From NCBI RefSeq assembly GCF_001594005.1, contig NZ_LTBA01000018.1, positions 1 to 54,884 of the forward strand: a stretch of 54,884 nucleotides of DNA, given 5' to 3'. Below the pieces are notes generated by a model. It saw only the letters and a program-made list of their open reading frames with translations, ran no database searches and was not told where the DNA came from. This document shows, in pieces, positions 34,353-43,365 of this stretch. Made by a program: the position numbers and the translations under genes. Positions within the stretch are counted from its first letter, which is position 1. Every line of letters begins with the position of its first letter. This DNA is from Clostridium tepidiprofundi DSM 19306. GTDB lineage: Bacteria; Bacillota; Clostridia; Clostridiales; Clostridiaceae.

Positions 34353-35747
34353 TTGATTAACAATGTTTTGAATACAATAGAAAAAAATAAAATGTTCAAT
34401 ATGAATGATAAAGTTATTGTAGCGGTTTCAGGAGGACCAGATTCTATGTGCTTATTGCACATACTGTATAAAATTAAGGAACGATATAAATTAGAAATAA
34501 TAGTAGCTCATTTAAATCATTGTTTAAGAGGAAAAGAAGCTGATTTGGATGAAAAATATGTTGAAAATTTTTGTATAGAAAAAAATATTGAATTTTATTC
34601 AAGAAGGGTTGATGTTCATAAGATTTCAAAAGAAAAAAATATTTCGTGTGAAATGGCTGGAAGGGATGCAAGATACGAGTTTTTTGAAGAACTGAAGAGA
34701 AAATTAAATGCACAAAAAATTGCTCTTGCGCATAATGCAAATGATCAAGCTGAGACAGTTATTATGAGAATAATGAGAGGAACTGGACTTGAAGGATTAA
34801 CTGGTATTAAACCTGTTAGAGATGGTTACTATGTAAGACCTTTAATAAATTCTAGTAGAAAAGAAATAGAAGAGTATTGTTATTCAAATAATATTAATCC
34901 TAGAATAGATCAAACTAATTTGGAAAATATTTTTTCAAGAAATAAAATAAGATTGGAATTAATACCTTATATTGAAGAAAATTTTAATAAGGATATAGTA
35001 AAAACATTAATAAGATTAGCTGATACAGTTAAAAATGATAATGAGTATTTAGAAAAAATTGCGGAAGAAAAATTTAATGCTTATTGTAGTATTAAGAATA
35101 ACAAATTGATTATTACTAAAAAGGCTTTTGAAGAAGAGGAAGCTATATTGACTAGGATAATAAGAAGAGCAGTTATGATATTAAGTGGTAATTTCTATAA
35201 TTACACAAAAGTTCATGTTTATGATGTTATTAAGATTCAGAGGCAAGGAACGGGTAAAAAAATAAATTTACCCAATAATATAATAGCTATTAATAATTAT
35301 GGAAATATTGAAATGCACAAGCATTGTGAATATAATGATAAGAGTGATAAAAGAGAAATTATATTAGATATTCAGAAAAGAAATATTATAAATGAAGAGG
35401 GAATTGTAATTTCCTTTGATATAATTGATGTTAACAATGATGTCAATCGTATTAAAAGAAAAAAAGGTTTAACAAAGTATTTTGATTATGATAAGATAAA
35501 AAAGGAAATTGTTTTTAGACATAGAAGTACAGGGGATTTTTTTATGCCTCTGGGCATGAAGTGTAATAAAAAACTGAATAGAATGTTTATAGATTTAAAG
35601 ATTCCTAGAGAAGAGCGCGATAATGTTCCATTAATTTGTTTTGGTGATGAAATTGCGTGGATTGTAGGATATAGAGTCAGTGAAAGATTTAAAATTGATT
35701 CAAATACAAAAAAGATTTTAGTAATTAATATTGAAAGAGAGGAATAA
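34353..35747 (+). CDS. tilS: tRNA(Ile)-lysidine synthetase
   Basis: The 464-aa enzyme converts cytidine 34 of tRNA-Ile(CAT) to lysidine, so that it reads AUA. The N-terminal PP-loop ATPase has VAVSGGPDSMCLL, HLNHCLRGKEAD, and HNANDQAETVIMRIMRGTGL. The C-terminal substrate-binding domain includes FRHRSTGDFFMPLGMK. The start is TTG behind GGGAGGCACAGTTGC. It lies 3 nt before hpt in the conserved tilS-hpt-ftsH order. Confidence 0.96.
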   Translation: MINNVLNTIEKNKMFNMNDKVIVAVSGGPDSMCLLHILYKIKERYKLEIIVAHLNHCLRGKEADLDEKYVENFCIEKNIEFYSRRVDVHKISKEKNISCEMAGRDARYEFFEELKRKLNAQKIALAHNANDQAETVIMRIMRGTGLEGLTGIKPVRDGYYVRPLINSSRKEIEEYCYSNNINPRIDQTNLENIFSRNKIRLELIPYIEENFNKDIVKTLIRLADTVKNDNEYLEKIAEEKFNAYCSIKNNKLIITKKAFEEEEAILTRIIRRAVMILSGNFYNYTKVHVYDVIKIQRQGTGKKINLPNNIIAINNYGNIEMHKHCEYNDKSDKREIILDIQKRNIINEEGIVISFDIIDVNNDVNRIKRKKGLTKYFDYDKIKKEIVFRHRSTGDFFMPLGMKCNKKLNRMFIDLKIPREERDNVPLICFGDEIAWIVGYRVSERFKIDSNTKKILVINIEREE

Positions 35748-35749
35748 GA

Positions 35750-36286
35750 ATGAAAAATGATATTGAAAGAATACTTTATTCTGAGGAAGAAATAAGGGGA
35801 AAAATAAAAGAATTAGGGAGCAGAATTGCTAAAGATTATGCAGGTAAAGACGTGATATTTATAGGAATATTAAAGGGTTCAGTAATGTTTATGTCTGATT
35901 TATTGAAAGAAGTAAATATACCATGCAGAATGGATTTTATGGCAGTATCAAGTTATGGTAATTCGGCAGTAACATCTGGTGTAGTAAGGATTCTTAAGGA
36001 TTTAGATTTTGAAATTAGAGATAAGGATATAATAATAGTTGAAGATATTATAGATTCTGGTGTTACGCTTCAATATTTAATAAAATATTTAAAAGCTAGA
36101 AAACCAAGAAGTGTTGAAATAGCTTGTTTATTAAACAAGCCGGAAAGAAGGAAAGTTGAAATTCCAGTTAAATATTTAGGATATGATGTTCCAGATTATT
36201 TCTTAGTTGGATATGGATTAGATTATGCAGAAAAATATAGAAATCTTCCTTATATTGCTGTGCTAAAAGAAGAGATTTATAAATAA
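35750..36286 (+). CDS. hpt: Hypoxanthine phosphoribosyltransferase
   Basis: The 178-aa enzyme salvages hypoxanthine and guanine using PRPP. It shows FIGILKGSVMFMSDLL, the PRPP motif IIIVEDIIDSGVTLQYL and the C-terminal DYFLVGYGLDYAEKYRNLPYI. Normal length. The ribosome site AGAGAGGAATAAG overlaps the tilS end, so the two genes form one operon. Confidence 0.97.
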   Translation: MKNDIERILYSEEEIRGKIKELGSRIAKDYAGKDVIFIGILKGSVMFMSDLLKEVNIPCRMDFMAVSSYGNSAVTSGVVRILKDLDFEIRDKDIIIVEDIIDSGVTLQYLIKYLKARKPRSVEIACLLNKPERRKVEIPVKYLGYDVPDYFLVGYGLDYAEKYRNLPYIAVLKEEIYK

Positions 36287-36348
36287 ATTATTAGTAATTG
36301 AAAATTTATTATGATATAATACTTCTTATAATTGTTATTTTGGCATTG

Positions 36349-36377
36349 TTGTCAATATAGATTTGATATGATAAAAT
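36349..36377 (+). promoter_or_regulatory. Sigma-A type promoter of ftsH
   Basis: TTGTCA (36349-36354), a 17-nt spacer and TAAAAT (36372-36377), 34 nt before the ftsH start. Confidence 0.65.
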
Positions 36378-36411
36378 TTTATGGTAACGCTAATAGAGAG
36401 GGGGGCCTTAT

Positions 36412-38301
36412 ATGAAGAAATTTTCAAGCGTAACGGCCTGGATGATAGTATTATTATTGGTTATTTTTGCAGGAGTAGCACTTCTTCAGACAAATAAAAA
36501 TGTTAGTGGCATGACGTTTGATCAGTTTAAAGTACATTGGAATGCAAATGAAATTAAAAGTGCTTCAATACAACAGGATGGAAGTGTTGCAATAGTATCT
36601 GGAGAGTTGAAAAATGGTACTAGATATGAAACTACTGTTTCATCAGGGCTATTAGATAGGTTCATTGATAAGTATGATATTACAGGTATAAGGGTGAATT
36701 ATATAAGACCGCAAAGTATGCCTATTTGGCTTCAGTATTTACCGTCAATATTATTGATTCTTATGTTGGTTGCTTTTTTCTTTATGTTTATGCAGCAATC
36801 ACAGGGTGGAGGAAACAAGGGGGTTATGAATTTTGGCAAGAGTAGGGCCAAAATGGTAACACCTGATAACAAAAAAGTGACTTTTAATGATGTAGCAGGA
36901 GCAGATGAAGAAAAGGAAGAATTAGCTGAAATTGTAGACTTTTTAAAACAACCTAAAAAGTATATTGATATGGGGGCGAGAATACCAAAGGGAGTTTTAT
37001 TGGTTGGTCCTCCAGGAACAGGTAAAACATTGCTTGCAAGAGCGATAGCAGGAGAAGCTGGAGTTCCATTTTTCAGTATTTCAGGTTCTGATTTTGTTGA
37101 GATGTTTGTTGGTGTTGGTGCTTCAAGGGTTAGAGATTTATTTGAGCAAGCCAAGAAGAATTCACCATGTATTGTTTTTATAGATGAGATTGATGCTGTT
37201 GGAAGGCAAAGAGGAGCAGGTTTAGGTGGCGGACATGATGAAAGAGAGCAGACATTAAATCAATTATTGGTTGAGATGGATGGATTTTCGGGTAATGAAG
37301 GAATAATAATGATTGCTGCCACAAATAGGCCAGATATATTAGATCCGGCGCTTCTTAGACCAGGAAGATTTGACAGACAAATATTAGTCGGTGTTCCAGA
37401 TGTTAAGGGAAGAGAGGAAATACTTAAGATTCATTCTAGAGATAAGCATATTGCAGAAGATGTTGATTTAAAAGTACTTGCAAAGAGAACACCAGGATTT
37501 ACTGGTGCTGATCTAGAAAATCTTATGAATGAAGCAGCTCTTTTGACGGTTAGAAGAAGAAAAAAAGTTATTGGTATGGATGAATTGGAAGAAGCGATAA
37601 CAAGGGTTATTGCAGGACCTGAGAAGAAGAGTAAGGTTATAAGCGAAAAAGATAGAAAGATTACTGCTTATCATGAGGCAGGGCATGCTGTAGTTATGAA
37701 TTTCTTACCTAATTGCGATCCAGTTCATGAAATAAGTATAATTCCACGTGGAATGGCTGGAGGATATACAATGCATCTTCCTGAAGAAGATACAGTATAT
37801 ACATCTAAGTCAAAACTTCTTGATGAAATGGTTGGATTATTAGGTGGTAGAGTTGCTGAAAAGCTTATAATAGGCGATATTAGTACGGGAGCGAAAAATG
37901 ATATTGATAGAATGAGTTCTATTGCGAGGAAAATGGTTACTCAATATGGTATGAGTGATGAGCTCGGACCACTATCATTTGGTACTGGTCATGAAGAAGT
38001 TTTCTTAGGAAGAGACATTGGTCATGAGAGAAATTACAGTGAAGAGATTGCATCAAAGATAGACAGAGAGGTATCTGGACTTTGTATGGAAGCATACAAC
38101 AAGGCAGAAGATATATTAAATAAACATATTGATAAACTTCATGCTGTGGCAAAAGCGTTGCTTGAAAGAGAAAAACTATCTGCTGAAGAATTCAATGCTA
38201 TTATTAGAGGAGAATCGCTAGTATCGTTTGAAATGAATAATAAAGAAGAGAATGAAAATGAAGAAAAGAGTGAAAACGAAGATATGCCAAAAGGCGAGTA
38301 A
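36412..38301 (+). CDS. ftsH: ATP-dependent zinc metalloprotease FtsH
   Basis: The 629-aa membrane protease degrades misfolded and regulatory membrane proteins. It has two N-terminal membrane segments (about 7-27 and 103-125) around an extracytoplasmic domain. The AAA domain has Walker A GPPGTGKT, Walker [13 protein letters not shown] and the [22 protein letters not shown]. The zinc site is HEAGH. The C-terminal tail is very acidic. The ribosome site is AGAGGGGGGCCTTAT. Length is normal. Confidence 0.98.
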   Translation: MKKFSSVTAWMIVLLLVIFAGVALLQTNKNVSGMTFDQFKVHWNANEIKSASIQQDGSVAIVSGELKNGTRYETTVSSGLLDRFIDKYDITGIRVNYIRPQSMPIWLQYLPSILLILMLVAFFFMFMQQSQGGGNKGVMNFGKSRAKMVTPDNKKVTFNDVAGADEEKEELAEIVDFLKQPKKYIDMGARIPKGVLLVGPPGTGKTLLARAIAGEAGVPFFSISGSDFVEMFVGVGASRVRDLFEQAKKNSPCIVFIDEIDAVGRQRGAGLGGGHDEREQTLNQLLVEMDGFSGNEGIIMIAATNRPDILDPALLRPGRFDRQILVGVPDVKGREEILKIHSRDKHIAEDVDLKVLAKRTPGFTGADLENLMNEAALLTVRRRKKVIGMDELEEAITRVIAGPEKKSKVISEKDRKITAYHEAGHAVVMNFLPNCDPVHEISIIPRGMAGGYTMHLPEEDTVYTSKSKLLDEMVGLLGGRVAEKLIIGDISTGAKNDIDRMSSIARKMVTQYGMSDELGPLSFGTGHEEVFLGRDIGHERNYSEEIASKIDREVSGLCMEAYNKAEDILNKHIDKLHAVAKALLEREKLSAEEFNAIIRGESLVSFEMNNKEENENEEKSENEDMPKGE

Positions 38302-38328
38302 ATAGATTTTTTAAAGAGAATTAGTATT

Positions 38329-38489
38329 AGGCATTTTCAAAAAAATAACTAGTCAGTATGCTAGTCTATTTTGCGAACTACTTCATCGTTGGAACCCGTT
38401 GATAGAACCTACTATCAGCGGAACCCAACTCTTTGTATTTCACAAAATATACGTCGCATCTTTGACTTGTTATTTTCTTTCAAATGCCT
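38329..38489. mobile_element. MITE-like element, copy 1
   Basis: The 161-bp non-coding element has imperfect 27-bp terminal inverted repeats (AGGCATTTTCAAAAAAATAA... and its near-complement ...CTTTCAAATGCCT). TAGTAT flanks both sides, a possible 6-bp target duplication. Inside, two 18-nt arms with two mismatches make a central hairpin. It is the reverse complement of the element at 44,732 with one substitution and a one-base length difference. It lies between ftsH and the thioesterase gene. No transposase of its own is in the window. Confidence 0.85.
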
Positions 38490-38565
38490 TAGTATGGGAG
38501 AATAATTATATTAAAATTATTCTCCCTAAATTTTTTATCAAATGTTATAGTAGGATATTGCTATA

Positions 38566-38576
38566 TTTGTTATAAT
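38566..38576 (+). promoter_or_regulatory. Possible extended -10 promoter of the thioesterase gene
   Basis: TTTGTTATAAT contains TG-T-TATAAT (TATAAT at 38571-38576). No good -35 is seen. Confidence 0.45.
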
Positions 38577-38580
38577 ACAG

Positions 38581-38640
38581 TTAGAAGGTTTTCTTTTCAG
38601 TTAGAAGGTTTTCTTTTCAGTTAGAAGGTTTTCTTTTGTA
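38581..38640 (+). repeat. Three tandem 20-bp repeats in the thioesterase leader
   Basis: TTAGAAGGTTTTCTTTTCAG occurs at 38581 and 38601, and again at 38621 with two changes at the end. The repeats lie between the TATAAT and the ribosome site, so they should be transcribed. Confidence 0.9.
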
Positions 38641-38650
38641 GAATTAAACA

Positions 38651-38692
38651 GGGAGGTGAATCCTGATTTATAAAAAATCGGGAATGCGTATG
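38651..38692 (+). promoter_or_regulatory. Ribosome site, stem-loop, start-codon module of the thioesterase gene
   Basis: GGGAGGTGAA (38651-38660) is followed by TCCTGATTT (38661-38669) and AAATCGGGA (38675-38683), a 9-bp stem with one G-T pair and a 5-nt loop. Start codons lie at 38684 and 38690; the second is the start expected from protein alignment. Linear spacing from GGAGG to 38690 is 33 nt; the stem shortens it. Confidence 0.6.
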
Positions 38693-39076
38693 GAATTTAA
38701 TTTGCGAGAAGGATTAGATTGGACTGAAGAAATTACAGTTATGGATAAGGATACAGCTGCTAAATATGCATCGGGTTCAGTTAATGTTTTTGCTACTCCT
38801 GCAATGGTTGCATTAATGGAATGTGCTTCAAAAAATTGTGTTGATAAGTTTTTACCAGAAGGTTTTTCTACTGTAGGAATAAAAATAAGTACAAGTCATA
38901 TCAAAGCAACTCCTGTAAATATGAAGGTTAGATGTCAAGCAGTACTTGAAAAAATTGAAGGTAAGAAATTATTTTTTAAAGTTACTGCATGGGATGAAGA
39001 GGATAAAATCGGAGAAGGGACTCATGAAAGATACATAATTAATATTGAAGATTTTATGAAAAAAGTCAATAGATAA
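38690..39076 (+). CDS. Hotdog-fold thioesterase, FlK-like
   Basis: The 128-aa protein resembles the thioesterase family that includes fluoroacetyl-CoA thioesterase FlK: MEFNLREGL, then VMDKDTAAKYASGSVNVFAT, PAMVALME and EGFSTVGIKISTSHIKATP. A cytoplasmic acyl-CoA thioesterase is likely; the substrate is unknown and defence against fluoroacetate should not be assumed. The start at 38690 fits the family's N-terminus, though 38684 is also possible. The ribosome site is separated by a stem-loop. A terminator-like hairpin follows. Confidence 0.82.
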   Translation: MEFNLREGLDWTEEITVMDKDTAAKYASGSVNVFATPAMVALMECASKNCVDKFLPEGFSTVGIKISTSHIKATPVNMKVRCQAVLEKIEGKKLFFKVTAWDEEDKIGEGTHERYIINIEDFMKKVNR

Positions 39077-39084
39077 ATGATAGC

Positions 39085-39122
39085 GTACAGGGAACAATAA
39101 TATTAATTTCCTGTACCTATTT
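39085..39122 (+). terminator. Hairpin terminator after the thioesterase gene
   Basis: GTACAGG (39085-39091) and CCTGTAC (39110-39116) form a stem followed by CTATTTTG. Confidence 0.6.
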
Positions 39123-39182
39123 TGTATATAAGCGTTTTTAATGATTTACCATATTAAATTATTTTTGCAAGGAGTGAGTATA

Positions 39183-40853
39183 ATGAAAAGTGATATTGAA
39201 ATTGCACAAGAATCTAAAATGCAACCAATAGTTGAAATCGCAAGAGGACTAGGACTTTCAGAAGATGATATTGATTTATATGGCAAGTATAAATGTAAAA
39301 TATCTCTTGATGTTCTAAAAAGGAATTATGATAAGAAGGATGGAAAGTTAATTTTAGTTACAGCAATTAATCCAACACCTGCGGGAGAAGGAAAATCAAC
39401 AGTAACTATTGGACTTAGCCAGGCATTGAACAAAATAGGTAAGAAAACTGTCGCAGTATTAAGAGAACCTTCTTTAGGACCTGTATTTGGAATTAAAGGA
39501 GGAGCAGCAGGAGGAGGATATGCACAAGTAGTACCTATGGAAGATATAAATCTTCATTTTACTGGTGATATGCATGCAATAACTGCGGCTAATAATTTGT
39601 TGTCAGCTGCAATAGATAATCACATACATCAAGGCAATAAATTAAAAATTGACAGCAGAAGAATATTATTTAAAAGAGTAATGGACATGAATGATAGGGC
39701 TTTAAGACAGGTCATTGTAGGATTAGGTGGAAAACCAAATGGATTTGTTAGAGAAGATGGTTTTATGATAACTGTAGCTTCGGAAATAATGGCTATATTA
39801 TGTTTGTCTAAGGACTTGATGGACTTGAAGAGGAGAATGGGTGATATATTAGTTGCTTATAATATTGATGGAGAACCAGTATACTGCAAGGATTTAGAAG
39901 TTAATGGAGCTATGGCTTTACTTATGAAAGATGCCATAAAACCTAATCTTGTTCAGACATTAGATAATACACCTGCAATAATTCATGGAGGACCTTTTGC
40001 AAATATTGCACATGGATGTAATAGCTTGATAGCAACTCAAACTGCATTAAAACTTTCGGAGTATGTAGTAACTGAGGCTGGATTTGGAGCTGATTTAGGA
40101 GCTGAGAAGTTTTTTGATATAAAATGTAGATATGGTGGTTTAAAACCAAATTGTGTTATAATTGTTGCTACTATAAGAGCTCTTAAGCATCATGGTGGGG
40201 TTAAAAAAGATATGCTTAATGTTCCTAATGTTGAAGCATTATCTGTTGGAATCGCAAATTTAGATAAGCAGATTGAGAATGTACAAAAATTTGGATTGCC
40301 TGTTGTTGTAGCCATTAACAAGTTTGCTCATGATTCAGAACAAGAAATAGAATTCATTAAAGAGTTTTGCAATAATAAGAATATACCTGTATCGTTAACT
40401 GAAGTTTGGGGCAAAGGTGCAGAAGGTGGGCTTGATCTTGGTAATAAAGTTATAGATGTTATAGAAAATAAACCAAGTGATTTTAAAGTGTTGTACGATT
40501 CTAATAAGGATATAAAAGAAAAGGTAAATACGATTGCAACTGAAATTTATGGTGCTGATGGTGTAGAGTATACAAAGACAGCATTGAAACAGATTAAAGA
40601 AATAGAGAAATTAGGATTAGATAAACTCCCTATTTGTGTTGCAAAGACTCAAAAGTCTTTATCTGATAATCCTAAGCTTTTGGGTAAGCCTACGGGATTT
40701 AATATTACTGTAAAAGAAGTAAGGGTATCTAATGGAGCTGGATTTATAGTTGTATTGACTGGAGATATAATGACTATGCCTGGACTTCCAAAAGTACCAG
40801 CTGCTAATAAAATGGATATTATTGATGATGGAACTATAATTGGATTGTTTTAA
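39183..40853 (+). CDS. fhs: Formate--tetrahydrofolate ligase
   Basis: The 556-aa enzyme makes 10-formyl-THF from formate, THF and ATP. It is central to one-carbon supply and, in acetogens, to the Wood-Ljungdahl pathway. Family motifs are [18 protein letters not shown] (ATP loop), [20 protein letters not shown] and [18 protein letters not shown]. Length matches the family. The start is ATG behind AAGGAGTGAGTATA; a longer in-frame start lacks a ribosome site. It has its own terminator, so it is probably a single-gene unit. Confidence 0.97.
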   Translation: MKSDIEIAQESKMQPIVEIARGLGLSEDDIDLYGKYKCKISLDVLKRNYDKKDGKLILVTAINPTPAGEGKSTVTIGLSQALNKIGKKTVAVLREPSLGPVFGIKGGAAGGGYAQVVPMEDINLHFTGDMHAITAANNLLSAAIDNHIHQGNKLKIDSRRILFKRVMDMNDRALRQVIVGLGGKPNGFVREDGFMITVASEIMAILCLSKDLMDLKRRMGDILVAYNIDGEPVYCKDLEVNGAMALLMKDAIKPNLVQTLDNTPAIIHGGPFANIAHGCNSLIATQTALKLSEYVVTEAGFGADLGAEKFFDIKCRYGGLKPNCVIIVATIRALKHHGGVKKDMLNVPNVEALSVGIANLDKQIENVQKFGLPVVVAINKFAHDSEQEIEFIKEFCNNKNIPVSLTEVWGKGAEGGLDLGNKVIDVIENKPSDFKVLYDSNKDIKEKVNTIATEIYGADGVEYTKTALKQIKEIEKLGLDKLPICVAKTQKSLSDNPKLLGKPTGFNITVKEVRVSNGAGFIVVLTGDIMTMPGLPKVPAANKMDIIDDGTIIGLF

Positions 40854-40860
40854 AAATCAT

Positions 40861-40895
40861 AAAAATAGCTGCACTTTTTAGTGCAGCTATTTTTA
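40861..40895 (+). terminator. Terminator after fhs
   Basis: AATAGCTGCAC and GTGCAGCTATT form an 11-bp stem followed by a T-run. Confidence 0.92.
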
Positions 40896-41010
40896 TAAAT
40901 TCACAGAAAAATGAAATAAAACTTGCATATAAAACTATGCAAAATTCATTTTTTATGATATTATTATCATGGGTCGAATTTTTATGTGTTATTTAATGGG
41001 AGGCAAATAT

Positions 41011-42501
41011 ATGGATAAGATTGAAAAATTGCAAAAAATCATGCAAGAACGCGGTGATATTGATAATACTGACAAAAAAGAAATGCAACATAATCTACAT
41101 AAATTAACCGCAAGAGAAAGAATTCTTTTGTTATTGGATGATGGGTCTTTTATTGAATTTGGTTCCTTAATTAAGGGGAATGGTGATGGAGTAATCACAG
41201 GATACGGGACAGTCAATGGTAGGCTTGTTTTTGTGTATAGTCAGGATTACACGGTAAGTGGTGGTGCTTTAACAAAGTATAATTGTGAAAAAATATACAA
41301 TATAATGGATATGGCTGGAAAAATGGGTGCGCCTTTGGTACAGATTTTTGATTCAGTGGGAACGAAATTAACAGAAGGTTTAAATGTTTTAAAGGAGTAT
41401 GGTAAGATATTGAATAAAAATGCTTCTTTATCGGGAGTAATTCCTAGAATAGCCATTGTAGCTGGAGCATGTGTTGGTTCAGCAGCGTTAAATTGTACTA
41501 TGAGTGACTTTTCAGTAATTGTTAAGAATTCTGGTGAGGTTGGATTGACATCAATAAATAAACTTATTGAACAAGAAGAGAAGTATGTTGATAAAAGCAT
41601 GTATGCTGATGCTGAAAATAGTGTTCATAATGGCAATGTTCAAATGTATGCTAATGATGAGAAAGAAGCATTAAACATAGTAAAAAAAATAATAGAATAT
41701 ATTCCTTCAAATAATTTAGAGTCTTCTCCTTTAGCGAAAGAAGTTTCTGATTTGAATGTTTTGAATGAGAAATTAAATTCTATGGTGAGAAATGATAAAT
41801 GTGATATTTTTGAAATAGTTAGTGAAATCTCAGATAAAGCTAGTTTAATAGAGATAAATAAAGAATGGGAAAAATCTGTAATGACATTGTTGGTTAAAAT
41901 AAATGGACGAACTGTTGGTATAATAGGAAATAACTCAAAACACAAGTCTGGTATCAATATGAAGTTTGCTGATAAAATATCAAGATTTGTTAAGATGTGT
42001 GATTGTTTTAATATACCAATATTATCATTAGTTGATACAAAAGGTTTTGCTATAAGTATTGATGAAGAAAATAACGGATTTGCGTTATACGCTTCAAAAA
42101 TAGTATACTCTCTTGCAAGTGCTAGGGTGCCTAAAGTTTCACTAATTATTGGTGAGGCATATGGTTCAGGATATTTAGCGTTAGCAAGCAGAGAAGTTGC
42201 TTTTGATATTACATTAGCATGGCCTAGTGCTAAAATATCATTAACGGAACCTGAGGGTTTGATTAAAACAATATACAGAGAAGAGATTTCTGCTTTAGAT
42301 AATCCTAAAAAAGAAGAAGATACTATAATAAAAAAATACATAGATGAAGTTACAGATCCTTTTAAGGCTGCAGAAAAAGGATTGATTGACGATATTATCA
42401 TGCCTTCTGAAACAAAACCAAGATTATATGCTGTATTAGATATGTTACTAACAAAAAGAGAATTAAGATATCCTAAAAAGCATGGCAGTGAGTTGATATA
42501 G
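41011..42501 (+). CDS. Biotin-dependent decarboxylase carboxyltransferase subunit (MmdA-like, divergent)
   Basis: The 496-aa protein has two crotonase-like carboxyltransferase domains. The N-terminal half has LTARERILLLLDDGSF, SQDYTVSGGAL and AGACVGSAAL. The C-terminal half has VKINGRTVGIIGN, FNIPILSLVDTKGF and GEAYGSGYLALASR. It moves CO2 from an acyl-CoA (methylmalonyl-CoA in MmdA) to biotin on the carrier protein encoded two genes downstream. It is more diverged than usual: GSGYLAL replaces the common GGAYDVM. The substrate could therefore differ. The start ATG follows GGGAGGCAAATAT. Confidence 0.82.
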   Translation: MDKIEKLQKIMQERGDIDNTDKKEMQHNLHKLTARERILLLLDDGSFIEFGSLIKGNGDGVITGYGTVNGRLVFVYSQDYTVSGGALTKYNCEKIYNIMDMAGKMGAPLVQIFDSVGTKLTEGLNVLKEYGKILNKNASLSGVIPRIAIVAGACVGSAALNCTMSDFSVIVKNSGEVGLTSINKLIEQEEKYVDKSMYADAENSVHNGNVQMYANDEKEALNIVKKIIEYIPSNNLESSPLAKEVSDLNVLNEKLNSMVRNDKCDIFEIVSEISDKASLIEINKEWEKSVMTLLVKINGRTVGIIGNNSKHKSGINMKFADKISRFVKMCDCFNIPILSLVDTKGFAISIDEENNGFALYASKIVYSLASARVPKVSLIIGEAYGSGYLALASREVAFDITLAWPSAKISLTEPEGLIKTIYREEISALDNPKKEEDTIIKKYIDEVTDPFKAAEKGLIDDIIMPSETKPRLYAVLDMLLTKRELRYPKKHGSELI

Positions 42502-42514
42502 GGGGGAGAAAATT

Positions 42515-42916
42515 ATGACTTTTATGGGAGCCCTTAATGTAACCATAGTATCTATGGTTATAGTGTTTTCATTACTTGCGTTTTTAATGGGAATTATATA
42601 TTTACAAACTTATTTGATAAAAGTACTACCAATAGTTTGGAATAAAATTGTAAGTATATTTAAAAGCATATTTAAAAGTAAGAATCATAAACAAGTTCGT
42701 AATGATGAATTTAATGATATAAGCAATGAAGGAGATTCTGTTGTTTCTGATGATTGTGATTCAAATATTTCTAGTAATGATGAATTGGAAATAGTTGCTG
42801 CAATAATGGCTGCGATATCAGAATATACAGATATACCTGAACAAAGATTAGTGATAAAGAGCATAAAGAGAGTAAATTCTAATAATTCAAGATGGGTAAA
42901 TGCGGATTTATTTTAA
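42515..42916 (+). CDS. Decarboxylase gamma/delta subunit (OadG/MmdD family)
   Basis: The 133-aa protein has one N-terminal membrane helix (about 8-30, VTIVSMVIVFSLLAFLMGII), a basic stretch, an acidic linker (about 65-92) and a C-terminal segment LEIVAAIMAAISEYTDIPEQ typical of OadG-family subunits. Such subunits assemble the sodium-pump decarboxylase at the membrane. It starts 13 nt after the carboxyltransferase gene behind GGGGGGAGAAAATT. Confidence 0.82.
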   Translation: MTFMGALNVTIVSMVIVFSLLAFLMGIIYLQTYLIKVLPIVWNKIVSIFKSIFKSKNHKQVRNDEFNDISNEGDSVVSDDCDSNISSNDELEIVAAIMAAISEYTDIPEQRLVIKSIKRVNSNNSRWVNADLF

Positions 42917-42964
42917 GTCATTCTAAATATTAATTTTAATTAGTGTGAGTGGGAGGAATTAGAG

Positions 42965-43345
42965 ATGAAGAAATATGTGATTAATGTTAATGGGAATAGA
43001 TATGAGGTAGAAGTTGAAGAAGTTCAAGGAGATTTTACAGAGGTTTCTACAAATGCTGTAGCGTCAAAGCCAGTACAACAAGATAGTAAGGCTTCATCTA
43101 AGCCAGCACAACCTAAAAAAGCATCTGCAGAAGGTGAAAAGGTAGAATGCCCAATGCCAGGTACTATTCTTAGTGTAAATGTAAAAGAGGGAGATAGTAT
43201 TAAAAAGGGAGATGTATTATTTGTATTAGAAGCTATGAAGATGGAAAATGAAATTATGGCTTCGCGTGATGGAAAGGTAATAGAAGTTGATGTTGCAAAA
43301 GGTGTACAAGTAAATACTGGGGATGTATTGGCAGTTATTGAATAA
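42965..43345 (+). CDS. Biotin carboxyl carrier subunit
   Basis: The 126-aa protein has an N-terminal beta region ([20 protein letters not shown]), a flexible Ala/Pro/Lys/Ser-rich linker (about 30-56) and a biotinyl domain with the modification site EAMKMENE (Lys92). It carries carboxyl groups from the carboxyltransferase to the membrane subunit. It lies between the delta- and beta-subunit genes, as in mmd operons. Confidence 0.93.
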   Translation: MKKYVINVNGNRYEVEVEEVQGDFTEVSTNAVASKPVQQDSKASSKPAQPKKASAEGEKVECPMPGTILSVNVKEGDSIKKGDVLFVLEAMKMENEIMASRDGKVIEVDVAKGVQVNTGDVLAVIE

Positions 43346-43365
43346 AGGGAAGAGAGGGAATTCTA

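Noticed and set aside
38684-38692. ATG at 38684 as the thioesterase start
   Set aside because: It directly abuts the stem, and family N-termini begin at MEFNLREG, encoded from 38690; kept only as an alternative.
41640-42401. Long minus-strand frame (253 codons) opposite the carboxyltransferase gene
   Set aside because: It mirrors the codon bias of the real gene on the other strand, and lacks a ribosome site and any recognisable domain.
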